Part shown: positions 1-13,108 of the stretch, one piece after another
How positions within the stretch are numbered: the first letter of the stretch is position 1
How the letters are laid out: every line of letters starts with the position of its first letter
From: Nocardioides luti
GTDB taxonomy: Bacteria; Actinomycetota; Actinomycetes; Propionibacteriales; Nocardioidaceae
Direction of reading: 5' to 3'
Assembly (NCBI RefSeq): GCF_014212315.1
Contig: NZ_JACKXE010000001.1
Coordinates: forward strand, 3,410,001-3,474,000
DNA length: 64,000 bases
Made by a program: the position numbers and the translations under genes
The notes under the pieces: generated by a model
The model's input: the letters and a program-made list of their open reading frames with translations, nothing else
What the model was told of the DNA's origin: nothing
The model's database searches: none

Positions 1-89
1 GCCACCGCGTCTTCGACTGCCTGCTGCTCGCGGGCGTCGGGGGACTGCTGATCTTCCTGGCGGCGACGATCCCGAACCAGCCCGTCTGA
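1..89 (+). CDS. C-terminal end of a putative membrane protein (partial)
   Basis: The window opens inside a reading frame that runs in frame 3 to a TGA at 87-89. The visible 28 residues begin HRVFDCLLLAG and end IPNQPV. About 17 of them form one hydrophobic stretch rich in Leu, Gly, Ala and Ile, so the protein probably ends in a transmembrane helix with a very short tail. The start lies outside the window and the family cannot be named. It is convergent with mdh across a hairpin-rich gap. Confidence 0.55.
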   Translation, partial: HRVFDCLLLAGVGGLLIFLAATIPNQPV

Positions 90-90
90 G

Positions 91-200
91 CGACCCGTCG
101 CCGGTTCACGCAGAAATGCGTCGACCCGTCGCTTCTTCACGCGCAGCGCGGTGAAGAGGCGACGGGTCGGCGTGCTGAGCCGTCGACGAGCGACGGGTCG
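91..200. repeat. Nested inverted repeats, probable bidirectional terminator
   Basis: An 11-mer, CGACCCGTCGC, occurs at 91-101 and 122-132, and its reverse complement at 159-169 and 190-200. The inner pair extends through a G-T wobble into TCTTCAC (134-140) and GTGAAGA (151-157), giving a stem of about 19 bp around a 10-nt loop. The outer pair would form an alternative stem. The element fills the convergent gap between the partial gene and mdh, so transcription termination for both is the simplest role. No U-tract follows, as is usual in GC-rich actinobacteria. Confidence 0.7.
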
Positions 201-203
201 GCG

Positions 204-1193
204 TCAGATCAGGCCGAGCTCCGTGACCGCGGCGCGCTCGTCGGCGAGCTCGGCGGTCGAGGCGTCGATCCGGGCACGCGAGAAGTCGTCGATCTCGAGA
301 CCCTGGACGATCTCCCAGTTGCCGTCCTTCGTGGTGACGGGGAACGACGAGATGAGGCCCTCGGGCACGCCGTAGGAGCCGTCGGAGACGACCGCCATCG
401 AGACCCAGTCGTTCTCGGCGCTGCCGTGCAGCCAGTCGCGGGCGGCGTCGACGGTGGCGGACGCGGCCGAGGCGGCCGAGGACGAGCCCCGGGCCTCGAT
501 GATCGCGGCGCCGCGCTTGGCGACGGTCGGGATGAAGGTGTTCTCGAGCCAGTCCTGGTCGCCGACGGCCTCGGCGGCGTTCTGGCCCTTGACCTCGGCG
601 TGGAAGAGGTCGGGGTACTGCGTGGCGGAGTGGTTGCCCCAGATCGTCATCTTCTTGATGTCGGTGACCGAGGCGCCGGTCTTCGCGGCCAGCTGCGAGA
701 TCGCGCGGTTGTGGTCGAGGCGGGTCAGCGCCGAGAACCGCTCCTGCGGGATGTCAGGGGCGTTCGTCATGGCGATGAGCGCGTTGGTGTTGGCCGGGTT
801 GCCGGTGACACCGATGCGGACGTCGTCGGCGGCCACGTTGTTGAGGGCCTTGCCCTGGGCGGTGAAGATCGCGCCGTTGGCGGAGAGCAGGTCGCCGCGC
901 TCCATGCCGGGGCCGCGCGGGCGGGCGCCGACGAGCAGGGCGAGGTTGACGCCGTCGAAGATCTTCTCGGCGTCGTCGCCGATCTCGACACCGGCGAGGG
1001 TCGGGAACGCGCAGTCGTCCAGCTCCATCACGACGCCCTCGAGCGCCTTGAGGGCCGGGGTGATCTCCAGCAGGCGCAGCTCGATGGGACGGTCCGGCCC
1101 GAGCAGCGAACCGCTCGCGAGACGGAAGAGCAGGCTGTAACCGATCTGGCCGGCTGCGCCGGTGACGGCCACCTTGAGGGGCGTTTGGCTCAC
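204..1193 (-). CDS. mdh: Malate dehydrogenase
   Basis: This 329-aa protein is the TCA-cycle enzyme that oxidises malate to oxaloacetate with NAD in the cytosol. The N-terminus carries the dinucleotide-binding loop [10 protein letters not shown]. The mobile-loop region has [14 protein letters not shown], the substrate-binding stretch reads TRLDHNRA, and the catalytic His sits in [12 protein letters not shown]. The length matches the group of malate dehydrogenases of about 330 aa found in actinobacteria. The start is GTG at 1193, preceded by AAGGAG about eight bases upstream. It is transcribed alone and ends at the nested hairpins at 91-200. Identification is firm; the preference for NAD is from the family. 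Confidence 0.97.
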   Translation of the reverse strand: MSQTPLKVAVTGAAGQIGYSLLFRLASGSLLGPDRPIELRLLEITPALKALEGVVMELDDCAFPTLAGVEIGDDAEKIFDGVNLALLVGARPRGPGMERGDLLSANGAIFTAQGKALNNVAADDVRIGVTGNPANTNALIAMTNAPDIPQERFSALTRLDHNRAISQLAAKTGASVTDIKKMTIWGNHSATQYPDLFHAEVKGQNAAEAVGDQDWLENTFIPTVAKRGAAIIEARGSSSAASAASATVDAARDWLHGSAENDWVSMAVVSDGSYGVPEGLISSFPVTTKDGNWEIVQGLEIDDFSRARIDASTAELADERAAVTELGLI

Positions 1194-1328
1194 GACGACT
1201 CCTTGTCGACTTGGCAGCCCGGAGACGGGCCTGGATGCATGGTCCGAGCGCCGACGCTAGCAGCGCTCAGGCGGGCTGGCGACGGAGGGTTGTGCGGCCG
1301 TCGACCGCCCGTGCGCCATGCTGGCGCC

Positions 1329-2075
1329 ATGCGACGGACCCGGCTCGCGGCCCTCACCGCCGTCCTGACGGCCTCCCTGGCCCTCGTCGGCTGCGGCGGG
1401 GAGCCGCCGACGATCGCCCCGAGCGGCGTCGACGAGCTCGTGATCCCGACCCCGTCGCCCGACCCGGCGGACTTCACCACCACGATCGACAACCGGTGGC
1501 TCCCGCTCGAGCCCGGGACGGTGCGGACCTACGAGGTCACCGGGGACGGGGCGGGGAAGCAGACCGAGACCGTCACCGTCACCGACGACACCCGCGTCGT
1601 CGCCGGGGTCACCACGGTGGTGGTGCACGACGTGCTGACCGACGCCCGCGGCAAGGTCGTCGAGGACACCTACGACTGGTTCGCGCAGGACGACGACGGC
1701 AACGTCTGGTACTTCGGCGAGGACACCACGGAGTACGGCGACGGGAAGCCCAGCACGGAGGGGTCCTGGGAGGCCGGCGTCGACGGGGCGGAGGCCGGCC
1801 TGGTGATGGCGGCCCGCCCGCGGATCGGCGACGGCTACGCCCAGGAGCACCTCGCCGGGGTGGCGGAGGACCGCGCGGAGGTGCTGTCGCTCACGGAGCG
1901 GCGAGCCGTCCCCGCGGGCGTCTTCGGCGACCTGGTCGAGACCGAGGACACCACCCCGCTCGAGCCCGGGCTGGTCGAGCGCAAGTTCTACGCCGAGGGT
2001 CTCGGGGTCGTGCTGGAGGAGACGGTCACGGGCGGCGACGAGCTGGTCCAGCTGGTCTCCGTCACCACCCGCTGA
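1329..2075 (+). CDS. Secreted lipoprotein of unknown function
   Basis: A 248-aa protein with a basic N-terminus, a hydrophobic signal segment and the lipobox LVGC, which puts the lipidated Cys at residue 22. The mature part starts with a Pro/Ser/Thr-rich linker, then has an alternating polar beta-rich pattern (for example PLEPGTVRTYEVTGDG and DGNVWYFGEDTTEY) suggesting an all-beta extracellular domain. No catalytic motif is recognisable. It is divergent from mdh, with 135 bp between the two starts, and is followed 6 bp downstream by the convergent aquaporin gene. It is probably anchored to the outer face of the membrane; its job is unknown. Confidence 0.75.
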   Translation: MRRTRLAALTAVLTASLALVGCGGEPPTIAPSGVDELVIPTPSPDPADFTTTIDNRWLPLEPGTVRTYEVTGDGAGKQTETVTVTDDTRVVAGVTTVVVHDVLTDARGKVVEDTYDWFAQDDDGNVWYFGEDTTEYGDGKPSTEGSWEAGVDGAEAGLVMAARPRIGDGYAQEHLAGVAEDRAEVLSLTERRAVPAGVFGDLVETEDTTPLEPGLVERKFYAEGLGVVLEETVTGGDELVQLVSVTTR

Positions 2076-2081
2076 GCGTCG

Positions 2082-5486
<3,405 letters not shown>

Positions 5487-5496
5487 CCCGCTCGAC

Positions 5497-5556
5497 CCGC
5501 CGGGACGTCCTCCGGAGGGAGCACCCGCTCCCACCATCCGCAGGACGTCCCGGCGG
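5497..5556. terminator. Hairpin terminator between convergent icd and DUF402 genes
   Basis: The arms at 5497-5511 and 5542-5556 (CCGCCGGGACGTCCT and its complement) pair perfectly over 15 bp. The 30-nt loop has a smaller GGGAG/CTCCC stem. It starts 11 bp after the icd stop and ends 5 bp before the stop of the opposing gene, so it can terminate both. The GGGACGTC core recurs in two other hairpins in this window. Confidence 0.8.
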
Positions 5557-5560
5557 CATG

Positions 5561-6202
5561 TCAGGGCAGCTGCGGCACCGGCCAGGACGGGTCCGGGCGG
5601 AAGGTCTCCCAGCCGTCGCAGAACGGCGGGCCCCAGGCGGCGATCACGTCCTCGACCTCGGCGGCGACGGCGGTGATCCGGGCGGCCTGCCCGGGGGTGT
5701 AGCGGCCCTGCTCGACGGCCAGCGCCAGCTCGTCCACGTCCTTGCGGTGGTGGGTGCGATCGGGCTCGACCCAGACGTCGAGCACGTGGTCGGTGGAGTA
5801 CGTCGTGTCCGCGTCGCGCACGTGCGGGTCCTCCAGGTTGACGTACCACCCCTCGAAGGTCGCCTGGCCCGCCGGGAAGAACCACCACACCGACCAGGGC
5901 CGGCCGGTCGGGGCGACCCGCAGGACGTCGTACTCCTCCCAGGTGCCGACCAGCTGGGTGCGCTCGGCGGTGAACATCGTTGCGGCGTCGCCGTCGCGGA
6001 AGCCGCCGCCGTCCGCGCGGCCGACCTTGAGCACCGGCGTGCCGGCCGGGAGCCAGGCCACGAGGGCGTCCGCGTCGTCCCGGACGACCGTCATCGGCGT
6101 CGCCCAGTGCGGGCGCGCGGGGTCGCCGTACCGCCACATGATCGGGGTGCCGGGCGCCCAGAAGGGCGGCGTGCCGGAGGGGCGGGCGTCCGAGAGGCTC
6201 AC
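5561..6202 (-). CDS. DUF402 domain protein
   Basis: A 213-aa soluble protein whose second half has the features of DUF402: a WWFFP turn, GWYVNLEDP, a Tyr-Ser-Thr-Asp run leading into DVWVEPD, and [13 protein letters not shown]. In characterised members this fold binds a divalent metal and hydrolyses phosphoanhydride or phosphoester bonds of nucleotides; whether this protein does so is inference. The GTG start at 6202 gives a plausible N-terminus. A longer in-frame extension to 6709 would run through the intergenic hairpin and is unlikely to be translated. Confidence 0.72.
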   Translation of the reverse strand: MSLSDARPSGTPPFWAPGTPIMWRYGDPARPHWATPMTVVRDDADALVAWLPAGTPVLKVGRADGGGFRDGDAATMFTAERTQLVGTWEEYDVLRVAPTGRPWSVWWFFPAGQATFEGWYVNLEDPHVRDADTTYSTDHVLDVWVEPDRTHHRKDVDELALAVEQGRYTPGQAARITAVAAEVEDVIAAWGPPFCDGWETFRPDPSWPVPQLP

Positions 6203-6238
6203 GCGCCCGAGGCTACCGATCGGGAGCGGCCACCGGCC

Positions 6239-6290
6239 CGGGACGTCATCGGATCCGAGGGCTACTGCCCACGATCCCGATGACGTCCCG
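6239..6290. repeat. Long imperfect palindrome in a divergent promoter region
   Basis: Arms at 6239-6255 and 6273-6290 pair over 17 bp with one bulged base; each ends in CGGGACGTCATCGG or its complement. The hairpin lies between two genes that point away from each other, so it cannot be a simple terminator for either. The rest of the 262-bp gap (6203-6464) contains nothing else I can identify apart from the flanking starts. Confidence 0.65.
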
Positions 6291-6464
6291 CCGGGTCCGG
6301 GCAGCGGGCACGTGGTCCCGCTTGTGGTCGTTGTGGCCGGCCGCGGGGCCGCCGAGGAATAGGCACCCGCCGTGGCCGGGTTGGAGACTGGTGACAGCGA
6401 GAGCAGATCCAGCGACGACGCCGGCGACGACCGGCAGCGGCCCCCCGGTCGCCAGAGAGTGACG

Positions 6465-7682
6465 ATGACGACCACCGCACCGGCCCCGACCCGGACCGAG
6501 CCGACCCCTGCCGCGCACTTCGTGCTGGCGGTGCTGGCGCTCGGCATGGGGGGCTTCGCCATCGGCACGACGGAGTTCGTGACGATGGGGCTGCTGCCCC
6601 AGATCGCGCGGGGCGTGGACGCCTCGATCCCGACCGCCGGACACGTCATCTCGGCGTACGCCCTCGGCGTGGTCGTCGGCGCCCCGGTGCTCGCGTTCTT
6701 CGGTGCCAAGTGGCCGCGCCGCGGCCTGCTCGTCGCGCTGATGCTGGCCTACGCGGTCCTCAACGCGGCCAGCGCGATGGCCACCAGCTTCCACCTGCTC
6801 TTCGCGGCCCGCTTCCTCGACGGGCTGCCGCACGGGGCCTACTTCGGGGTGGCCTCCCTGGTCGCCGCCAGCATGGCGCCGGCCGAGCGCAAGGGCCGCG
6901 CGGTCGCCATGGTGATGCTCGGCCTGTCGGTCGCCAACGTCATCGGCGTCCCCGCCGCGACCTGGCTCGGGCAGGCGATGGGGTGGCGCGCGGCGTACTG
7001 GTCCGTGGCCGTGATGTCGCTCGTCACCGTCGTGCTCGTGCTGCTGTTCGTGCCGTCCTGCCCCGGCGACCCCGAGGCGACCGGCCGGCGCGAGCTCAGG
7101 GCCTTCGCCAAGCCTCAGGTCTGGCTGACGCTGCTGGTCGGGGCGCTCGGCTTCGGCGGCATGTTCGCGGTCTACTCCTACATCTCCCCGACCCTCACCG
7201 ACGTCGGCGGTCTCTCCGAGGGGTCGATCCCGGTCGCGCTGTTCGTCTTCGGCGTCGGGATGGTCGCCGGCACCTGGGTGGCCGGCGAGATGGCCGACTG
7301 GTCGATCTTCCGCTCGCTGGTGATCGGGTCGGTCGGCATGGGCCTCGTGCTGCTGCTCTTCTGGGCGACGGTGCCCTACGGCTGGCTCTCGCTGCCGGCG
7401 GTCTTCCTCATCACCGTGCTGGGCTCCGTGCTGGTCGTGAACCTCCAGCTCCGCCTCATGGACGTGGCCGGCGACGCCCAGACGCTGGGCGCCGCCATGA
7501 ACCACGCCTCGCTCAACGTCGCCAACGCCCTGGGCGCCTGGCTGGGCGGGCTGGTCATCGCGGCCGGTTACGGCTACCGGGCGCCCGCCCTCGTCGGGGT
7601 GGCGCTCTCGGTGGTGGGGCTCGCGGTGATCGGCGTGTCCGCGCTCCTGCACGTGCGCGAGCGCGACGCCGCGGCCGCCTGA
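6465..7682 (+). CDS. MFS efflux transporter, AraJ/YdhP-like
   Basis: A 405-aa polytopic protein of the major facilitator superfamily with about twelve hydrophobic segments. The first helix carries GTTEFVTMGLLPQIARGVD, the hallmark of the DHA1 drug-exporter branch that includes AraJ, YdhP and chloramphenicol exporters, and the cytoplasmic loop after helix 2 reads FFGAKWPRRG (motif A). Helix 5 has the antiporter-type GVPAATWLG. It should expel a small molecule in exchange for protons; the substrate is unknown. The ATG at 6465 is chosen, but GTG at 6459 is equally possible and no clear Shine-Dalgarno sequence separates them. It ends 25 bp before the convergent acetyltransferase gene. Confidence 0.87.
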   Translation: MTTTAPAPTRTEPTPAAHFVLAVLALGMGGFAIGTTEFVTMGLLPQIARGVDASIPTAGHVISAYALGVVVGAPVLAFFGAKWPRRGLLVALMLAYAVLNAASAMATSFHLLFAARFLDGLPHGAYFGVASLVAASMAPAERKGRAVAMVMLGLSVANVIGVPAATWLGQAMGWRAAYWSVAVMSLVTVVLVLLFVPSCPGDPEATGRRELRAFAKPQVWLTLLVGALGFGGMFAVYSYISPTLTDVGGLSEGSIPVALFVFGVGMVAGTWVAGEMADWSIFRSLVIGSVGMGLVLLLFWATVPYGWLSLPAVFLITVLGSVLVVNLQLRLMDVAGDAQTLGAAMNHASLNVANALGAWLGGLVIAAGYGYRAPALVGVALSVVGLAVIGVSALLHVRERDAAAA

Positions 7683-7707
7683 CCCCTCCCGCAGACCGGG
7701 CGCCCGG

Positions 7708-8814
7708 CTAGAGCGCCAGGTCGTAGATCGCCAGGTCGACCCGCGACCCGTCGGCCATGTCGGCCCCGAGCCGCTCGACGCCGGTGTGCTCGAACCCGAG
7801 CGTCTCGACGACGTGCTGCGAGGCGGCGTTGCCGACCGCGATCCGGGCCCGCACGTGCTGCAGCCCGAGCCGGTCGCGGGCGTGCCCGAGCGCGAGCGCC
7901 GCGGCCCGGGTGGTGAGCCCTCGTCCGCGGGCGGCCGGGTGCGCCCAGTAGCCCAGCTCGGCGACCACCCCGGGCCGCAGCCCGAAGAAGCCCAGCCAGC
8001 CGGACATCACGTCGTCGTCGCCCGTGACGGCCCAGGTGACGCCCTTGCCGCTCGCGCGCAGCTCGGTCGAGGCGCTGACGACCCCGCGGCCGGACTCCTC
8101 GGTGAACGGCTGGGGGTAGAGGAACGAGAGCCACTCCAGGGTGCGCGGGTCCGAGCACGCCTCGACGATGCGGGGGACGTCGCGCTCGTCCATCGGCCGG
8201 AGGTGGACGCCGTCGCCGGCGAGCGTCGGGCAGTCGAGCCAGACGGTGCGCGGGCCGGGGGACTGGTCGCGGTGCAGCGTGCCGACCCAGGCGTCCAGCA
8301 GCTCGCCGCGCTGCGGCAGCCACTGCCGGACCGTCCCGTCGAAGGAGAAGCCCACCCGCCAGGCCAGGCGCCGCGAGGCCCAGTTGCCGCGGTTCGCCCA
8401 CCAGATGACGGTCTGCAGGCCCTGCTCCTCGAAGCCCCAGCGCAGCAGCAGCCGCAGCGCGCGCTCCATCGCGCCGGTGCCCCGCACCCGCGGGTGCGAG
8501 CCGTAGGCGATCTCCGCGCGGCCGTCGCCCTCGTTGCGGAGCGACACCGTGCCGGCGTACTGCCCCTCGTGCTCGACCGCGAAGCCCCACTCGCGGTCGT
8601 CGACCCAGCCCTGCGGCATCATCTCGGTGACGAAGCCGACGGCCATCTCGTGGGTGTACGGCACCGGCACGGTCGTCCACGCCTGCGACAACGGGTCCTG
8701 ACACTGCTCGAAGGAGCCCTGCGCGTCGTCGGGCCGGTGCGCGCGGAGCGTCACGGTGCCGTCGGTCAGCGTCGGCGCGGTGCGGGCGGTCGGGGCGGTG
8801 GGGTCGTCGGCCAT
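7708..8814 (-). CDS. Tandem GNAT acetyltransferase (RimJ/RimL-like)
   Basis: This 368-aa protein contains two GNAT domains in one chain. The first (about 20-175) has the acetyl-CoA binding region HPRVRGTGAMERALRLLL and ends WRVGFSFDGTVRQW. The second (about 200-368) has HPAARGRGLTTRAAALAL and ends VETLGFEHTGVERL. Both resemble the RimJ/RimL class that acetylates N-terminal or side-chain amines. The duplicated layout recalls actinobacterial two-domain GNATs in which one copy may only be structural. Substrate unknown. The ATG at 8814 opens a reading frame that becomes conserved by residue 17. Confidence 0.85.
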   Translation of the reverse strand: MADDPTAPTARTAPTLTDGTVTLRAHRPDDAQGSFEQCQDPLSQAWTTVPVPYTHEMAVGFVTEMMPQGWVDDREWGFAVEHEGQYAGTVSLRNEGDGRAEIAYGSHPRVRGTGAMERALRLLLRWGFEEQGLQTVIWWANRGNWASRRLAWRVGFSFDGTVRQWLPQRGELLDAWVGTLHRDQSPGPRTVWLDCPTLAGDGVHLRPMDERDVPRIVEACSDPRTLEWLSFLYPQPFTEESGRGVVSASTELRASGKGVTWAVTGDDDVMSGWLGFFGLRPGVVAELGYWAHPAARGRGLTTRAAALALGHARDRLGLQHVRARIAVGNAASQHVVETLGFEHTGVERLGADMADGSRVDLAIYDLAL

Positions 8815-8889
8815 GGGGCGAACCCTCCCAACCGTGGACCGGACGGGGCAAACCGATAACCCCGTGGGGCGCGTCGTCGTTGACCGGCC

Positions 8890-10431
8890 ATGCGCCTCCT
8901 CGCCGCCCTCGTGGGCCTGCTGCTCGTCGCCGTGCTCCCGGCCACCTCGGTGGCGGCCGGCGACCCGCGCGCGGCCGCGTCCGGCTCACCCGCAATCTCG
9001 CCCTCCACCTCGGCCACGGCCCCGGGTGCGGCGGCTCCCCGGGCCCGGCCGCACGGCCGCTGGCTGCTCGACCCGCGCGGCCGGGTGCTGGTGCTGCACG
9101 GGCTGAACATGGTCTACAAGCGCGCGCCGTACGCCCCGGACGCCGAGGGCTTCGGCCGCGACGACGCCCGCTTCCTGGCCCGCCACGGGCTGACCACGGT
9201 GCGCCTCGGGGTGATCTGGAAGGCCGTGGAGCCGCAGCCCGGGGAGTACGACGACGCCTACCTCGCCCGTCTCGAGCGGACCACGCGAATCCTGGCGCGT
9301 GCGGGCATCTGGACGCTGCTGGACTTCCACCAGGACCTGTACCACGAGCGCTTCCAGGGCGAGGGCGCCCCGGACTGGGCGGTCCAGGACGACGGGCTGC
9401 CGGCCGAGCCCCAGGCCGGCTTCCCCTACAACTACTTCGGCATGACGGCGCTCAACCGCGCCTTCGACCACTTCTGGGCCAACGACCCCGGTCCCGGCGG
9501 CGTCGGGCTCCAGGACCGGTACGCCGCCGCCTGGGCGCACGTCGCGTCGTACTTCTCCCGGACCCCGCGGGTCCTCGGCCTCGACCTCTTCAACGAGCCG
9601 TGGCCCGGCACCGGCTGGCAGCAGTGCGCGAACCCCGCCGGCTGCCCGGCCTTCGACGCGCAGCTGCAGACGTTCACCCAGCGCAGCATCGACGCGATCC
9701 GCGCCGTCGACCGGCGCACGGCCGTCTTCTACGAGCCGCACGTGCTGTTCAACAACGGCGCGCAGACCCACGTCGAGCCGACCGGCCGGCGGCTGGCCTT
9801 CTCCTTCCACGACTACTGCCTGACCGCGGACGCCGGCACGGGGGAGAGCGGCGGCCAGGAGGGCTGCACGCAGTTCGACGACCTGGTCTTCGACAACGCG
9901 GACGCGCACGTGGCGGCGACCGGCGACCCGGCCCTGCTGACGGAGTTCGGCGCCACGAACAAGCAGTCGACGCTGACCTCGATGGTCGACCGGTCCGCCG
10001 CGCACCGGGTGGGCTGGCAGTACTGGGCCTACTGCGGCTGCGACGACCCGACCACGACGGGCCCCGGCAGCACCCAGGCCCTGGTCCTCGACCCGGCGAA
10101 GGCCCCGCGCGGGAAGAACGTCGACCACGCCAAGCTGCGCGCGATCGTGGTGCCCCACCCGCTGGCCGTCGCGGGCACGCCGCAGCGCTGGCACTACGAC
10201 CGCGAGCGTCACGTCTTCCGCACGTCGTGGCGTGTCGCGCGGGCCGGCGGCCACGGTCGCTTCCACCGCCGCAGCCGTACGACGCTCGCCGTGCCGCGGG
10301 TGGCCTTCCCGCACGGGTACGTCGTCCGCGTCCGCGGCGGGCACGTGGTCTCGCGGCCGGGCGCCCGGGTGCTGGTCGTCGCTCAGGGCAGCGGCGTGGA
10401 GCGGGTGCGCCTGCTCGTGAAGCGGCGCTGA
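8890..10431 (+). CDS. Secreted glycoside hydrolase family 5, endoglycoceramidase-like
   Basis: A 513-aa exported enzyme. Residues 1-22 form a signal peptide, followed by a Ser/Thr/Pro/Ala linker to about residue 55, then a (beta/alpha)8 GH5 domain. The acid/base Glu lies in LFNEPWPG (E236) and the nucleophile Glu in LLTEFGATN (E352). The segment HGLNMVYKRAPY and the DFHQDLYHERF loop are typical of the endoglycoceramidase-like subfamily, which cleaves the link between oligosaccharide and ceramide in glycosphingolipids. Related actinobacterial enzymes also act on smaller glycosides, so the substrate is not fixed. The C-terminal 120 residues form a separate beta-rich domain. The last 49 bp overlap the convergent membrane-protein gene. 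Confidence 0.88.
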   Translation: MRLLAALVGLLLVAVLPATSVAAGDPRAAASGSPAISPSTSATAPGAAAPRARPHGRWLLDPRGRVLVLHGLNMVYKRAPYAPDAEGFGRDDARFLARHGLTTVRLGVIWKAVEPQPGEYDDAYLARLERTTRILARAGIWTLLDFHQDLYHERFQGEGAPDWAVQDDGLPAEPQAGFPYNYFGMTALNRAFDHFWANDPGPGGVGLQDRYAAAWAHVASYFSRTPRVLGLDLFNEPWPGTGWQQCANPAGCPAFDAQLQTFTQRSIDAIRAVDRRTAVFYEPHVLFNNGAQTHVEPTGRRLAFSFHDYCLTADAGTGESGGQEGCTQFDDLVFDNADAHVAATGDPALLTEFGATNKQSTLTSMVDRSAAHRVGWQYWAYCGCDDPTTTGPGSTQALVLDPAKAPRGKNVDHAKLRAIVVPHPLAVAGTPQRWHYDRERHVFRTSWRVARAGGHGRFHRRSRTTLAVPRVAFPHGYVVRVRGGHVVSRPGARVLVVAQGSGVERVRLLVKRR

Positions 10432-11069
10432 CGCGGGGCCTCGGACCACGCGTCGAAGAGCACCTCGTTCGCGGCCTTGCCCACGACCAGCACCGAGGCC
10501 AGCACGACCCCGACCTCCTGGCCGGTCGCTGCGGCCGTGTCGACGACGAGCCGGCCCACCGCACCGGTGACGCCGGACGTCGCGACACCGGGGTCCCAGC
10601 CACGCGCGTGCAGCCGGTCGACGGACTCGACGACCAGAGCGGCCGGGGCCGCGGCCAGGACCACGGCCACCCGCCACAGGGTGCCCACCGGCTCGCCCGC
10701 GGCCTCGAGGAGCCCCCGTCCGCTGGCCCGCCCGGCGGCGTACGTCCCGGCGAGGAGGAGCAGGGTGTTCGCGACGGCCGTGAGCACCCCGAGCACGGTC
10801 CAGCCGTCCGCGACCACCAGCACGACGACGACGCCGACGACGCTCGCGAGCCGGGCCGCGATCGCCAGCACGAGGGCGTCGCCGAGGCTGCCGCCGCGGC
10901 GGGAGCGGCCGCCGGCGCGCAGGTAGTTGAGGGCCATCAGGGCCAGCACCTCGAGGGCGTAGGACAGCACGAGCCCCGCGAGGTCGAGGAGGCCGGTCGC
11001 GAGGAACAGCAGCGGCACCAGGTGGGTGAGGAACACGCCCGCCCTGGCCCGGGCGGCGGTCGTCGTCAC
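10383..11069 (-). CDS. Multi-pass membrane protein, DUF6498-like
   Basis: A 228-aa protein with about five or six hydrophobic segments, beginning at a GTG that overlaps the previous gene's stop as GTGA, so translation is probably coupled. The N-terminal pattern (a Leu/Phe-rich helix, then AGLVLSYALEVLALMALNYLR) resembles the DUF6498 group of bacterial membrane proteins, but I hold this loosely. Its last 49 bp run under the end of the GH5 gene on the other strand. The region after residue 150 is Ala/Val-rich and ends in a basic tail rich in Arg and Thr. No function can be assigned. Confidence 0.55.
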   Translation of the reverse strand: MTTTAARARAGVFLTHLVPLLFLATGLLDLAGLVLSYALEVLALMALNYLRAGGRSRRGGSLGDALVLAIAARLASVVGVVVVLVVADGWTVLGVLTAVANTLLLLAGTYAAGRASGRGLLEAAGEPVGTLWRVAVVLAAAPAALVVESVDRLHARGWDPGVATSGVTGAVGRLVVDTAAATGQEVGVVLASVLVVGKAANEVLFDAWSEAPRQRRFTSRRTRSTPLP

Positions 11070-11404
11070 GGGTCCACCTCGACCGCCACGTCGGTGACCC
11101 GGGCGGAGTCCCCGTCGCGCTCGAGGCGGCAGGTCACGGTGCCGCGGGGTCCGGGGCGGTCGTCGAAGTAGCCGTACACCCAGGTCAGCCGGATCGAGGC
11201 CCCGACGGCCGCGGGCTCCCCGACCTGGTCGACGGCACCGTCGGCGTACCGCTCGGCGAGCCGGGACTCGAGCGCGTCGTAGCAGCCGTTCTCGGCGTCG
11301 TACCACGCGCTGTCGTCGCCCTGGAGGCCCGAGCAGGCGGCCGCCACCAGCCACAGCAGGGTCGCGTTCACCGCCAGCGAGATCCAGACCAGGCGGCGGC
11401 GCAC
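11066..11404 (-). CDS. Small membrane-anchored or lipid-anchored protein, unknown
   Basis: A 112-aa protein starting at GTG 11404: a basic start (VRRRLVW), a hydrophobic segment, then AACSGLQGDD, in which the Cys could be a lipobox residue or simply follow an uncleaved anchor. The exported part has a Cys-containing helix (NGCYDALES) and a beta strand pair ending TCRLERDGDSARVTDVAVEV. Its stop overlaps the start of the downstream membrane protein by four bases, so the two form a small operon. It is divergent from trpS. No recognised family. Confidence 0.6.
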   Translation of the reverse strand: MRRRLVWISLAVNATLLWLVAAACSGLQGDDSAWYDAENGCYDALESRLAERYADGAVDQVGEPAAVGASIRLTWVYGYFDDRPGPRGTVTCRLERDGDSARVTDVAVEVDP

Positions 11405-11417
11405 CGGTGCAGCGTAG

Positions 11418-12560
<1,143 letters not shown>

Positions 12561-12569
12561 GCTCGGACG

Positions 12570-13106
12570 GTGCCGACCATCGGAGTCGCCCTGGCCATCC
12601 CGGAGCCGTGGGCCAGCGAGCTCCAGGACTACCGGACCTCCGTGGGTGACGCCACGGCGACCATGATCCCCACCCACATCACGCTCGTGCCGCCGACCGA
12701 GATCGGCGAGGCCGAGGTGGCGCAGGTCGAGAAGCACCTGGCCGAGGTGGCCACGCTGGTCGAGGCGTTCCGCGTGCACCTGCGCGGCACCGGCACCTTC
12801 CGGCCGGTCTCGCCGGTCGTCTTCGTCACCCTCGTCGAGGGCATCTCGCAGTGCGAGCTGCTCGCCAAGTCGGTGCGCCAGGGGCCGCTCGACGTGGACA
12901 TCGAGTTCCCGTACCACCCCCACGTGACCGTCGCCCACCACCTCGACGACGACGCGCTCGACCGTGCGTTCCGCGAGCTGGGCGACTTCGAGTGCGAGTT
13001 CGCCGTGGACGGCTTCCACCTCTACATGCACGACGAGTCCACGGGGTGGCGACCCACGCGCGACTTCCCGCTCGCCGCACCCGCCGCCGACCCCGCAGGA
13101 GCCTGA
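12570..13106 (+). CDS. 2'-5' RNA ligase family protein (2H phosphoesterase)
   Basis: A 178-aa protein with the two His-x-Thr motifs that define the 2H phosphoesterase superfamily: HITL at 36-39 and HVTV at 118-121, each in a beta strand, placed at the usual distance of about 80 residues. Members ligate or hydrolyse 2'-5' linked RNA or cyclic phosphodiesters. It starts with GTG 9 bp after trpS and is followed 2 bp later by the YihY gene, so the three are likely co-transcribed. The physiological substrate in actinobacteria is not established. Confidence 0.85.
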   Translation: MPTIGVALAIPEPWASELQDYRTSVGDATATMIPTHITLVPPTEIGEAEVAQVEKHLAEVATLVEAFRVHLRGTGTFRPVSPVVFVTLVEGISQCELLAKSVRQGPLDVDIEFPYHPHVTVAHHLDDDALDRAFRELGDFECEFAVDGFHLYMHDESTGWRPTRDFPLAAPAADPAGA

Positions 13107-13108
13107 CC

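Noticed and set aside
426..2075. A 549-aa reading frame whose first half lies opposite mdh
   Set aside because: The part before 1329 is Gly/Arg/Val-rich shadow sequence antisense to mdh. Only the lipoprotein portion has a signal peptide, lipobox and sensible composition.
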